Source: Scatosoma sp045576335 (lineage in GTDB: Bacteria; Bacillota; Clostridia; Christensenellales; Borkfalkiaceae). Taken from it: 64,000 nt of DNA. Of the stretch, positions 50,348 through 58,079 are shown piece by piece. Within the stretch, counting starts at the first letter, position 1; each line of letters opens with the position of its first letter. The notes under the pieces are model-generated. The model was not told the origin of the DNA. It did no database searches and worked only from the letters and a program-made list of their open reading frames with translations. The translations under genes and the position numbers were made by a program. The stretch covers positions 69,200 through 133,199 of the forward strand of contig JAZNGH010000047.1 of assembly GCA_045576335.1 (NCBI GenBank). The letters run 5' to 3'.

Positions 50348-51262
50348 TTATTTATTCTTTTTTTTGAATACCTTAAATCGTTTTGAAAGTTTTTCCTGTA
50401 TTTTATCCAAATTTTTATATACTAATATGAATACCACTACCACAATCGCTAAGAAGATTGCCCATATCAACAATCCCCACCAAGTATTAAAAGGGATAAA
50501 CTCCAAAGAATAGCAGGTCATCGTCACGGATAAAATGCGCGATATCATAATCATTATTATAAAATATCGATTAGACATAGACGAAAGCCCCGCGATAAAA
50601 CAAAGTACGTCGTCGGGAAATACGGGCAGTAAAAACATTAGCGTTAAAATAAGATTGTCTTTCCCCTTTAACTTTTTTTGCCATTTTTCAAGCGTTTCCT
50701 CGCCGATCATCCAAGCAACGGCTTTATATCCTAACTTGCGGCCGATAAAAAACGCCGTAACAGACCCCGTTAAAATACCGATAAGACTGTATACGGTCGT
50801 AGGAAAAGGCCCAAATAAAGCCACGCCCGCCGCGGTGCTCACTACACTAGGAATAGGAAGAATGACGACTTGTAAAAATTGCAAGGCAATATACAAAAGC
50901 GGCATCCACGCACCTGATTTTTCAAGGTATTTTTGCAGGCTTTCTTCGCTTTTGACAATTTCAAAAAATCCCGTTTTTTGAAAAATAAAAATCAAAACCA
51001 AACAAAAAAGTATAAATACGTATACGCTGATTAGCGTCTTGGACAGCATTTCTTTTCTCTTTATTATAAACCAAACGGCAACGCCGCAAAGTGCGGCTAA
51101 TAATAAGCTCGCAACGATTGAAAGCCATAACGCGTTTTCTTGCACGAAAAGATTACCCGTATTATATAAGCATAATACGGCAAACACGATACAGGCAGCC
51201 GTTAAGCCCAAAAAGATAAAAACGTTGCCTATTATTTTTTTATCCGTTTGCTGTTCTTCCAT
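50348..51262 (-). CDS. TVP38/TMEM64 (VTT domain) membrane protein
   Basis: Membrane protein of the DedA/VTT superfamily, whose members act in lipid scrambling and membrane homeostasis. The 304-residue protein has three N-terminal transmembrane helices (about 12-115), then the VTT domain with ILPIPSVVSTAAGVALFGP and FLLPVFPDDVLCFIAG re-entrant motifs, and a basic C-terminal tail. A good ribosome-binding site (AGGAGAG) precedes the ATG. The specific lipid is unknown. Confidence 0.88.
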   Translation of the reverse strand: MEEQQTDKKIIGNVFIFLGLTAACIVFAVLCLYNTGNLFVQENALWLSIVASLLLAALCGVAVWFIIKRKEMLSKTLISVYVFILFCLVLIFIFQKTGFFEIVKSEESLQKYLEKSGAWMPLLYIALQFLQVVILPIPSVVSTAAGVALFGPFPTTVYSLIGILTGSVTAFFIGRKLGYKAVAWMIGEETLEKWQKKLKGKDNLILTLMFLLPVFPDDVLCFIAGLSSMSNRYFIIMIMISRILSVTMTCYSLEFIPFNTWWGLLIWAIFLAIVVVVFILVYKNLDKIQEKLSKRFKVFKKKNK

Positions 51263-51300
51263 TCGCTCTCCTATTTATAGTATAACGGTTTTAATAATAA

Positions 51301-51774
51301 TTATTTATCTAACGTTTCACTAACGGGCAAGGCTTTGCGAAGCTCCTTAATAGCTGCTCGGGCAAGCTCGTCACAACGGTTATTCAGCTCGTTATCCGCA
51401 TGCCCCGTAACCTTATGAAAAGTCACCTCGTGCGTTTGTGTAAGCGCGTACAGCTCTTGCCATATATCTACGTTTTGAACGGGTTTTCCATCCGCTTTTT
51501 TCCAATTCGTTTTTTTCCAAGCGTAAACCCAACCGTTGACAAAAGCGTTTACCGTATACGCCGAATCGCTGTATACGTCTACAATACAAGGATATTTCAA
51601 ACGTTTTAAGCCCTCGATTACCGCCAAAACCTCCATACGGTTGTTCGTCGTTTCCTCTTCCGCGCCGTTGTATTCGCGTTTAATATCACCGTATATGAGA
51701 ATCCCCGCATAACCGCCAATCCCCGGATTTCCCGAACAAGCTCCGTCCGTGTATAATTCTACTCTTTTTTTCAT
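51301..51774 (-). CDS. rnhA: Ribonuclease HI
   Basis: Degrades the RNA strand of RNA-DNA hybrids. The 157-residue protein has the acidic active site: Asp in YTDGACSGNPG, Glu in NNRMEVLAVIEGL, Asp in YSDSAYTVN and the C-terminal Asp in RCDELAR; the flexible-loop His is in KVTGHADNE. The ATG is directly preceded by AAGGA with no spacing, which is unusual, and no better in-frame start exists. Confidence 0.94.
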   Translation of the reverse strand: MKKRVELYTDGACSGNPGIGGYAGILIYGDIKREYNGAEEETTNNRMEVLAVIEGLKRLKYPCIVDVYSDSAYTVNAFVNGWVYAWKKTNWKKADGKPVQNVDIWQELYALTQTHEVTFHKVTGHADNELNNRCDELARAAIKELRKALPVSETLDK

Positions 51775-51843
51775 TCCTTGTACTCGCTTTTTTGAATTGT
51801 TTTCAATTTTATAAAATTTCCCGTATTTTACGACGAAAAATAT

Positions 51844-51872
51844 TTGACAAATCTTTTTTTTTGTTATATAAT
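51844..51872 (+). promoter_or_regulatory. Near-consensus sigma-A promoter of tRNA-Trp
   Basis: TTGACA (51844-51849), a 17-bp spacer and TATAAT (51867-51872), 12 bp before the mature tRNA 5' end. This is a full consensus match. Confidence 0.9.
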
Positions 51873-51884
51873 AGCTTCGTTGTT

Positions 51885-51959
51885 AGGGGAGTGGCTCAAC
51901 GGTAGAGTAGCGGTCTCCAAAACCGTAGGTTGCGTGTTCGAATCGCGTCTCCCCTGCCA
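51885..51959 (+). tRNA. tRNA-Trp (anticodon CCA)
   Basis: A 75-nt cloverleaf. Acceptor stem AGGGGAG/CTCCCCT, anticodon stem GCGGT/ACCGT with loop CTCCAAA giving anticodon CCA, the TTCGAAT T-loop, and an encoded 3' CCA. It has its own promoter and terminator. Confidence 0.97.
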
Positions 51960-51960
51960 A

Positions 51961-51991
51961 AACGCTTTGACTTTGTCAAGGCGTTTTTTTG
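51961..51991 (+). terminator. Rho-independent terminator after tRNA-Trp
   Basis: AACGCTTTGAC pairs with GTCAAGGCGTT (one G-U) around TTT, followed by TTTTTTG. It starts one base after the encoded CCA. Confidence 0.9.
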
Positions 51992-51999
51992 TTTAGCAT

Positions 52000-52049
52000 A
52001 CGGTAGAGTAGCGTTTCCCACCAAAACCACAGGTTGCCAAATCGCGTCT
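52000..52049 (+). pseudogene. Degenerate partial copy of tRNA-Trp
   Basis: About 50 bp matching the tRNA-Trp from the D-loop to the 3' acceptor arm. Shared blocks are CGGTAGAGTAGCG, CCAAAACC, AGGTTGC and AATCGCGTCT, interrupted by small insertions and deletions. The acceptor stem, most of the T-arm and the D-stem 5' half are lost, so no tRNA can form. It lies right after the tRNA terminator. Confidence 0.7.
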
Positions 52050-52068
52050 TGTTTTATTTATAAAAACC

Positions 52069-52716
52069 TTACTCATTATCGCAACGCTCGATAGAACATA
52101 TAAAATCGTTTTCTGCCATAATTTCGTTTAATCTCGAAGACGAAAATTCCTCTTCGGTATTTAACGTTGCGCTATACACAACCCGACCGTTTTCGCGTTT
52201 TAATACGAGATGATTAAATCTATCCGTACCGAATATCTCTTTTATCCGCAAATTCTCCTCGCCCGTTTGCAAAAATTCGATTTTCACGGAATACGAACGC
52301 TTGGAACGGAACACACGAAAATTCGTATGAAATATACATTGCGCGATAATCAAAATCGCCGTTGCGCCTACCGCAAGAATATACAAGCTGCTACCGCAAG
52401 CCATACCCACGCCTGCAGTAGCCCAAACGCCTGCCGCCGTCGTCAAGCCCTTCACTTCGTGCTGTTTATAAACAATCATTCCCGCGCCCAAAAAACCGAC
52501 GCCAGAAACGATTTGCGCCGCGATACGCCCAGGGTCGCCGTTGCCGATATTTTTCGATATAATCGTCATTAACGCCGCGCCGAAGCATACGATTGTATGC
52601 GTACGAATACCCGCTTCCTTGGAACGGAGCTTCCGCTCAAAACCGATTATAAAACCCAAAACCACCGACAAAAGCAATTCCAACAAAGTACTTATTTCAA
52701 ATAAAAGCTCTTCCAT
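52069..52716 (-). CDS. mgtC: MgtC/SapB family membrane protein
   Basis: Membrane protein linked in other bacteria to growth at low Mg2+ and control of the F-ATPase or membrane potential. The 215-residue protein has about five N-terminal transmembrane helices, including the signature GFERKLRSKEAGIRTHT and GVGFLGAGMI, then a C-terminal ACT-like cytoplasmic domain. It has a good promoter and an AAGGAG site. It is not clustered with an Mg2+ transporter here. Confidence 0.92.
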   Translation of the reverse strand: MEELLFEISTLLELLLSVVLGFIIGFERKLRSKEAGIRTHTIVCFGAALMTIISKNIGNGDPGRIAAQIVSGVGFLGAGMIVYKQHEVKGLTTAAGVWATAGVGMACGSSLYILAVGATAILIIAQCIFHTNFRVFRSKRSYSVKIEFLQTGEENLRIKEIFGTDRFNHLVLKRENGRVVYSATLNTEEEFSSSRLNEIMAENDFICSIERCDNE

Positions 52717-52751
52717 TTTTGTCTCCTTCTTTTTGATATGCTTTCTTACAT

Positions 52752-52780
52752 ATTATAATATAAATTAAGCAAATATGCAA
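52752..52780 (-). promoter_or_regulatory. Sigma-A promoter of mgtC
   Basis: On the minus strand TTGCAT (52775-52780), a 17-bp spacer and TATAAT (52752-52757), about 35 bases before the mgtC start. Confidence 0.7.
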
Positions 52781-52819
52781 GCAATTTTTCTAAAATGGTA
52801 AATTGTCAACAACAAAGGA

Positions 52820-52852
52820 ATATCTATCCCCGCGTGAAAACGCGGGGATATT
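52820..52852 (-). terminator. GC-rich hairpin after the secreted-protein operon
   Basis: ATCCCCGCGT and ACGCGGGGAT form a perfect 10-bp stem around a GAAA tetraloop; the T-run on the minus strand is poor. It lies 3 bp after the stop of the 40-residue ORF and probably ends or stabilises that transcript. Confidence 0.6.
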
Positions 52853-52854
52853 TA

Positions 52855-52977
52855 TCAATCGGTCCAAGTATCTTTTTCCGTGATTTCGATTTTCCCCAAA
52901 ACGCCACTCGTCGTAACGATATCCGTTTCTTCCGTCGTTGTAATTTCTATCATCAATTTCAAGTAATTCTTTGTCAT
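52855..52977 (-). CDS. 40-residue protein with TTEETDIVTTSG core
   Basis: A short ORF starting at ATG 52977, one base after the stop codon of the large secreted-protein gene, with GAGG nine bases upstream inside that gene's last codons. The product begins MTKNYLKLMIEITTTEETD and continues IVTTSGVLGKIEITEKDTWTD. It is acidic, has no signal peptide or membrane segment, and ends just before a strong hairpin. Small proteins with a D-(I/V)-(V/I)-TTSG core are, to my recollection, common in gut Clostridia but uncharacterised. I do not know its function. Confidence 0.6.
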   Translation of the reverse strand: MTKNYLKLMIEITTTEETDIVTTSGVLGKIEITEKDTWTD

Positions 52978-52978
52978 T

Positions 52979-54775
52979 TTACAGTACCTCCTCTGCAAAG
53001 GTCACAACCAAACACCCGCTTTCGGTGTCGTACGTTTGCACCGCATCGCGAATCCGCACACCGTTGAAGGTGATTGCAGGGAAATGCACAATTGAAGTTT
53101 TTAAGCGCAAAGTCACGACGCCGTCAACGACAGAAACGCTCACCTCGCTGATAACGGGATTTTTCGCGGCGCATACGAGCGTCGCTTCCCCGTCCGCGTA
53201 AAGCACGTTGGCAACGCCGTTTACGTAGCTTTCCAAAATTTTGATTTCCCAAGCCTCAAAGGTGTATTGCGTGCTCGTCAACGCTTTGGCAGCAACCGTA
53301 TAAACGCTACGCTGTTGTATATCGTCGTTGTAGATATATTGTTCCCCGTCAGACGTATAAACGAGCGCGTAAGCGCGAGCGATAAAATCTCGATTATAAT
53401 TGCTTTCCAACACGTCAACAATGGTTGCGTACATTTGGAAAACGCCCTCTTTATCAAAGGTAACCGAAGCCGTTTCCACAAAGAAATTTTTGGCTTGATT
53501 GTTCCCGTTATAATTTTCCCAAGTAAACGCTTGATTATCAACCAACTTATCGGCGGGCATTACGATTACACCCACGCCGCGCAAACGGTCTTGATAGCTT
53601 TCCAACCCCGTTTCCTTTAATTCGGCAATAAAACGGATGCCCGACTCGTCCAAACCCGCCTCGTCGCAACGAACGGACGCGCCCTCGCGTAAGCCGTAAT
53701 GCACAAACACGGCTTCTATCTCGATACACTTCGTGCCCGTTGCAACCGTTACGGTATCGTCGGGATAATACAATGCATTCTCATACTCCCAGCCAAAAAA
53801 AATGGTATGTGCCGTACCGATTAAATTTTTGAACGTATACGCGCTTTCCGTTACGGGAATTTTCTCTACGGTGCTTTCCCCGTCAACGATGCGGATAACC
53901 TCAAACGCCTCCTCCGTGGACCAGCTCCCGTCCGAATAGCCGTAAAACGTTTCCGTTCCCGTCAAGGTAAGATTTGCTTCGCCGCTCGTCAATGTGCCAC
54001 CCGACACGGACAAACATACGCCCGCACAGTCTTGAAGTGAACCAGAATCGTTAAACGCCAAACGCAATACGCTTTCACTCGATTTTTGCGTCGCGGTCAC
54101 TTTTCCCTCATAGCCCTCGCAAGAAGCAGACAATACGCCTTCGTAAGAGATATCTTGCATTGCGGCAAAAGGCAAATTGAGCGTAGCCTCCAACCGCCCT
54201 TCCGTTTCATTCCATACGGGAGCAGACAGATTGCCGCTTAAATCAACCGTATAGCTTGGCGTCGTCTTTTCCTCGCATACCCAAGTTCCGTCCTGCTTCA
54301 CGAAAGTCATATCCCCGTCGAATATAATTCCCGCATATTCACTCGTCACAGACGAGGACTTTTGAAGCGTAAAGCCGTCGGGAATGGTAAACGACTGCAC
54401 GTTGGCTTTTTCAAAAGCTTTTGAGGCATTATCGAAAAGAAAAGCAAGTTTCGTTGCACTAAAATATCCCTGTACGCCCATCAAAAAAATTTTATCGTCG
54501 TCATCCGTTTGGAAATACGCATCGCCGACGATCGTATACGCAGTGTACGAGGTAGTTTGCGGTAAATCTCCAGACCCCGTATATTCAAAACGATAAGCAT
54601 AATGATAGGTGTTGGTGAATTCCTCAACAAATTCCAGTTCCCCAGGGGAAATTTTCAAATACGTTTCGGCAACCACGCGCGGGTTATACGTAAACGTAAA
54701 CAACAATCCTATCGTAGAAAATAATAGGATAAAAAGCCTTAAAATATTCGTTATTTTTATGGATTTTCTCATCAT
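52979..54775 (-). CDS. Large secreted protein of unknown function
   Basis: A 598-residue protein from ATG 54775 (AAGGTG upstream). It has a signal or anchor helix (about 8-32) ending near VVAE, then beta-rich, Ser/Thr-rich regions without cysteine clustering. A short segment resembling a Listeria-Bacteroides repeat (FFGWEYENALYYPDD) lies around the middle, followed by a C-terminal module with ESGIRFIAEL and FIARAYALVY, then an Ig-like end. No sortase motif, SLH domain or catalytic signature is seen. The frame upstream to 54874 overlaps the next gene region and is rejected. The last codons are coupled to a 40-residue ORF. Confidence 0.8.
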   Translation of the reverse strand: MMRKSIKITNILRLFILLFSTIGLLFTFTYNPRVVAETYLKISPGELEFVEEFTNTYHYAYRFEYTGSGDLPQTTSYTAYTIVGDAYFQTDDDDKIFLMGVQGYFSATKLAFLFDNASKAFEKANVQSFTIPDGFTLQKSSSVTSEYAGIIFDGDMTFVKQDGTWVCEEKTTPSYTVDLSGNLSAPVWNETEGRLEATLNLPFAAMQDISYEGVLSASCEGYEGKVTATQKSSESVLRLAFNDSGSLQDCAGVCLSVSGGTLTSGEANLTLTGTETFYGYSDGSWSTEEAFEVIRIVDGESTVEKIPVTESAYTFKNLIGTAHTIFFGWEYENALYYPDDTVTVATGTKCIEIEAVFVHYGLREGASVRCDEAGLDESGIRFIAELKETGLESYQDRLRGVGVIVMPADKLVDNQAFTWENYNGNNQAKNFFVETASVTFDKEGVFQMYATIVDVLESNYNRDFIARAYALVYTSDGEQYIYNDDIQQRSVYTVAAKALTSTQYTFEAWEIKILESYVNGVANVLYADGEATLVCAAKNPVISEVSVSVVDGVVTLRLKTSIVHFPAITFNGVRIRDAVQTYDTESGCLVVTFAEEVL

Positions 54776-54804
54776 AACACCTTTTCTTTCGTAAATCCGC
54801 GCGG

Positions 54805-55263
54805 TTAAAGGACGCCTTTTTCCGTTAAATACTTTTCCAGAATATCTGCCGCGCAATATACAAGCTCTGTGCACGGACGCTTTTTATAATACTCGTGCGT
54901 TCTTGCTTCCGCACTACCGCCTATTTCCACGGGAACGTTTACCCCTGCAAGCAATTCTCCGCAAATCAAGCTGCCGTTTTCAGCCTTGAATTTTTCGCAA
55001 ACCTCCTGCACGATTGCATATACCTCTTTCTTATTTTCAGGCGTACGTTCTTCTTGGGTAAATACCGCGCCGACGACCGTTGCCATACCGCTAACCGCGC
55101 CGCAAGTCAAGCGCAAACGCCCAAGCCCCCCGCCAAAAGGCAACGTGATCCTTTTCAACGTGCTCTCATCAATGCCCGTTACATCCGCGAACGCCAACGC
55201 TACCGCTTGCGAGCAAGCATAACCCTGCATAAAATATTCTTTTGCCCTTTCTGCTCTTGACAT
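54805..55263 (-). CDS. C_GCAxxG_C_C family protein
   Basis: Redox- or metal-linked protein family of unknown function, named for its conserved cysteines. The 152-residue protein has GYACSQAVALAF near the N terminus, LTCGAVSGM in the middle, and later SLICGELL, RPCTEL and VYCAADIL. AAAGGAGAG precedes the ATG. It lies 29 bp upstream of the secreted-protein gene, so the two may be co-transcribed, though no functional link is evident. Confidence 0.88.
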   Translation of the reverse strand: MSRAERAKEYFMQGYACSQAVALAFADVTGIDESTLKRITLPFGGGLGRLRLTCGAVSGMATVVGAVFTQEERTPENKKEVYAIVQEVCEKFKAENGSLICGELLAGVNVPVEIGGSAEARTHEYYKKRPCTELVYCAADILEKYLTEKGVL

Positions 55264-55318
55264 TTTCTCTCTCCTTTGTTATAATAATGGTTGTTTATGG
55301 GAAAAATATCTTTGTTTT

Positions 55319-55335
55319 ACACCGCTTTTCGGTGT
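55319..55335. promoter_or_regulatory. Small inverted repeat in the divergent region before mtnN
   Basis: ACACCG and CGGTGT arms around CTTTT, within the AT-rich 142-bp gap that must hold divergent promoters for the C_GCAxxG_C_C gene and mtnN. It could be an operator. Promoter hexamers here are not clear. Confidence 0.35.
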
Positions 55336-55405
55336 ATATAGTAGGTATTATATCATAAATATTGTAAAAACACAAGAAAAAGCAAGAACAAGGAGAAAAG
55401 AGAAT

Positions 55406-56062
55406 ATGATTGGAGCGGTAATCGCAATGCAAAGTGAAGCGGATATTCTGCTTGACGAAATGAAAATCAACCGTTCGTTGACTGTGAGCGGTAAAAAAAT
55501 ATACGTGGGCACGGTTTACGGCAAAGAAACCGTGGTATGTATTTGCGGCGTCGGAAAGGTAAACGCCGCGCTTGGAGCACAGCTTCTCGTCAGCAAATTC
55601 GACGTGAGAAAGCTTTTGAATTTCGGCGTAGCAGGCGGATTAAACGCGGGAACGGAGCTTTGTCAGGTCTATCAAATCGGGGCAGCCGTTCAGTTCGATT
55701 TCGATTTGACCCAGCTCAACGGCACGAAAATCGGCACTTTGGACGAATACCAAGAAAATTATCTCACCTTAAACAGAATAAACGCCGACCTGCCCATTAA
55801 AAATTTAGGCACTTCCGACCGCTTTAACGACAGCAAAACCGATTATCTGCTCTTGACCGAAGAATTGAAAGCGGATATACGCGATATGGAAGGCGCGGCA
55901 ATCGTACAAGCGGCTTACGCTGCAGAATTACCCGTATATTCCGTGAAAGCCATTTCGGACGTAGCGGGCAGCGGCAGTACGACGGAGCAGTTTTTGAACA
56001 ATAAAGATAAAGCCTTGAAAAATTTGAAAGCGGTTTTACCTACCGTTTTTGAATGCTTGTAA
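55406..56062 (+). CDS. mtnN: 5'-methylthioadenosine/S-adenosylhomocysteine nucleosidase
   Basis: Cleaves adenine from MTA and S-adenosylhomocysteine in methionine salvage and the activated methyl cycle. The 218-residue protein has the family start MIGAVIAMQSEAD, the VGKVNAALG phosphorylase-fold loop, DMEGAAIVQAAY with the catalytic Glu, and KAISDVAG with the catalytic Asp. The ATG has AAGGAG upstream. ung follows 24 bp later. Confidence 0.94.
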   Translation: MIGAVIAMQSEADILLDEMKINRSLTVSGKKIYVGTVYGKETVVCICGVGKVNAALGAQLLVSKFDVRKLLNFGVAGGLNAGTELCQVYQIGAAVQFDFDLTQLNGTKIGTLDEYQENYLTLNRINADLPIKNLGTSDRFNDSKTDYLLLTEELKADIRDMEGAAIVQAAYAAELPVYSVKAISDVAGSGSTTEQFLNNKDKALKNLKAVLPTVFECL

Positions 56063-56086
56063 ACGCGTACGAACAAAGGAGGAATT

Positions 56087-56761
56087 ATGATAGATTTAGG
56101 AGATTGGAACGAACGTCTTGCCCCGCTTTTTGCCGACGAAAGATACCGCAAAATCCGTAATTTTTTAATCGAAGAATATCGGAATTTCGTCGTATATCCC
56201 GATATGTACGATTTGTATAACTGTTTTCGTTATACGCCGTTTGCCGACCTTAAAGTCGTCTTACTCGGACAAGACCCCTATCACAACGTAGGACAAGCGC
56301 ACGGGCTTTGTTTTTCCGTGCAGGACGGTATACAAAAGCCGCCCTCTCTTGAAAACATTTTCAAGGAACTCAAAGCGGATATCGGTTGCGAATTACCCAA
56401 AAGCGGAAACCTCACCAAATGGGCAAAGCAAGGCGTGCTTCTTATGAATACCTCCCTTTCCGTAAGAGAACATCAAGCAAATTCTCATTCTAAATGCGGG
56501 TGGGCTTGGTTTACGGACAGCGTGATCAAGCTGATTTCCGACCAAAAGGAACACGTCGTGTTTATTCTTTGGGGCGGCAACGCCAGAAGCAAAAAACCGC
56601 TTATCGACGGTACGAAGCATTGTATTTTGGAATGCGCGCACCCCTCGCCGCTCTCCGCCTACAACGGGTTTTTCGGGTGCAAGCATTTCTCCAAAACCAA
56701 CGAGTATCTTATCCGCAACGGTTTATCCCCAATTGATTGGGATTTAACCAAAAACGGCTAA
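56087..56761 (+). CDS. ung: Uracil-DNA glycosylase (family 1)
   Basis: Removes uracil from DNA to start base-excision repair. The 224-residue protein has the catalytic water-activating motif GQDPYHNVGQAHGL, MNTSLSVREHQANSH (uracil-binding region) and the C-terminal HPSPLSAYNGFFGCKHF with the catalytic His. AAAGGAGGA precedes the ATG. It is co-transcribed with mtnN and ends at a bidirectional terminator. Confidence 0.96.
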   Translation: MIDLGDWNERLAPLFADERYRKIRNFLIEEYRNFVVYPDMYDLYNCFRYTPFADLKVVLLGQDPYHNVGQAHGLCFSVQDGIQKPPSLENIFKELKADIGCELPKSGNLTKWAKQGVLLMNTSLSVREHQANSHSKCGWAWFTDSVIKLISDQKEHVVFILWGGNARSKKPLIDGTKHCILECAHPSPLSAYNGFFGCKHFSKTNEYLIRNGLSPIDWDLTKNG

Positions 56762-56775
56762 ATTCATAGAAAGTC

Positions 56776-56804
56776 CAAACGCCCTCTGTCGAGGGCGTTT
56801 TTTT
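56776..56804. terminator. Bidirectional terminator between ung and the YnbB-type gene
   Basis: AAACGCCCTC and GAGGGCGTTT form a perfect stem around TGTC, followed by TTTTTTT. It lies between convergent genes and touches the stop of the minus-strand gene. Confidence 0.88.
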
Positions 56805-58029
56805 ATAAAAGCTTTGCAAGGATTTTTTTCAAAGCATATTTACAATGCTCATAAGTCAAACCGCCTTGAAAATACGCCGTATACGGCTCTTTCACGGGCG
56901 CGTCGGCGGACAGCTCTATGGAAGATCCCTCCACGAAACAGCCTGCCGCCATGATAACCTTACTATCGTACCCCGGCATATCCCACGGCTCCAAGGTCAC
57001 GAAACTATCCACGGGCGACGCTTCCTGCACGGACTGAATAAAGCCGCAAAGTTGCTCCGCGGTATCAAAACGGATTGCGCGTGTAATATCCGCAGGCGTG
57101 TTATCCAGCTTGGGGAAATTTTCATAGCCTAATTTTTCCATACATTTTCCGATCAACAAGCTTCCTTTAATCGCTTGATTGACCGTATGCGGCGCGATAA
57201 ATAATCCCTGATAAAACAGTCTGTACCCGTAAGCATAAGAGCCGACCTCGTTTCCAATAGAGGGCGCGGTCAAACGCCTGCCGATTTTATCGATATAATC
57301 GGCTTTTCCAACGATATAACCGCCCGTAGGCGTTAAGCCACCGCCGGGGTTTTTAATCAACGAGCCAACCGCCACGTCTACGCCCACGTCGCACGGCTCT
57401 TGTTTTTCCACAAATTCGCCGTAACAATTATCCGCAAAAATACAGCCCTTAAAGCCAAGTCCTCTCACAAACGCGCAAATCTCGCCGATTTCTGCCACCG
57501 TGAACGCGTCGCGAAGCTCGTACCCGCGCGAACGCTGGATATAAATCACCTTCAATCGGTTGCCAAGACGCGCCATTTCCGCTTGGATACGCTGTTTATC
57601 GAATTTCCCGTCCTCTGTTAAATCAACGCAATCAAAGGAAATACCAAAATCCTTCAACGAGCCGTTTCCTTCACCGTAAATAACGCCCCGAAGCGTGTCG
57701 TACGGCATACCTGAAATACACAGCGCGGCGTCGCTCGTACGCAATACGCCAAACAGCGCGACCGACAAAGCGTGCGTACCGCTCAACAGCGCGGGCGACA
57801 CAATCCCCGTTTCCGCGCCCATAGCTTCCGCAAATACTTCACCCAGAGCAAAACGCCCGTCGTCACCGTAACCGTAACCCGTCGTGGCGTTAAAATGCCG
57901 CAAAGCGATTGCGTGTTTGTTAAAGGCTTTTAATACCTTTTCTTGATTGTATTCGCTAATCTCGTCCGCCAACTTAAAATTAAAGAGAAGCTCCTCTTCA
58001 CTCGTTTTTATTAAAGTTTCCGCCGTCAT
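56803..58029 (-). CDS. YnbB/methionine gamma-lyase-like PLP enzyme
   Basis: PLP-dependent enzyme of the Met_gamma_lyase/YnbB family (sometimes named aluminium resistance protein); its substrate is not established. The 408-residue protein has LLSGTHALSVALFG (cofactor phosphate region), YIQRSRGYELRDAF and the predicted PLP lysine in GSLIKNPGGGLTPTGGY. AAGGAG precedes the ATG. It follows miaA as in B. subtilis miaA-hfq-ynbB, but hfq is missing here. Two TATGTC-type palindromes flank its promoter region. Confidence 0.9.
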   Translation of the reverse strand: MTAETLIKTSEEELLFNFKLADEISEYNQEKVLKAFNKHAIALRHFNATTGYGYGDDGRFALGEVFAEAMGAETGIVSPALLSGTHALSVALFGVLRTSDAALCISGMPYDTLRGVIYGEGNGSLKDFGISFDCVDLTEDGKFDKQRIQAEMARLGNRLKVIYIQRSRGYELRDAFTVAEIGEICAFVRGLGFKGCIFADNCYGEFVEKQEPCDVGVDVAVGSLIKNPGGGLTPTGGYIVGKADYIDKIGRRLTAPSIGNEVGSYAYGYRLFYQGLFIAPHTVNQAIKGSLLIGKCMEKLGYENFPKLDNTPADITRAIRFDTAEQLCGFIQSVQEASPVDSFVTLEPWDMPGYDSKVIMAAGCFVEGSSIELSADAPVKEPYTAYFQGGLTYEHCKYALKKILAKLL

Positions 58030-58047
58030 TTATATTCTCCTTATAAC

Positions 58048-58078
58048 TATGTCTGTCATAATACCTGTGTCTGACATA
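58048..58078. promoter_or_regulatory. Paired TATGTC-type palindromes upstream of the YnbB-type gene
   Basis: TATGTCTGTCATA (58048-58060) and TGTGTCTGACATA (58066-58078, TATGTCAGACACA on the other strand), 18 bp apart and facing each other. They fill the 50-bp gap between miaA and the gene start at 58029, with a TATTAT between them that could be a -10. Confidence 0.45.
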
Positions 58079-58079
58079 G

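Noticed and set aside
51775..51843. Leaderless rnhA
   Set aside because: AAGGA directly abuts the ATG, but no -10 element lies at a distance that would start transcription at the ATG; the nearest TATA-like box is about 45 bp upstream.
52820..52852. CRISPR-like or REP palindrome
   Set aside because: A single perfect hairpin with no further copies; its place after the operon fits a terminator or stabilising stem-loop.
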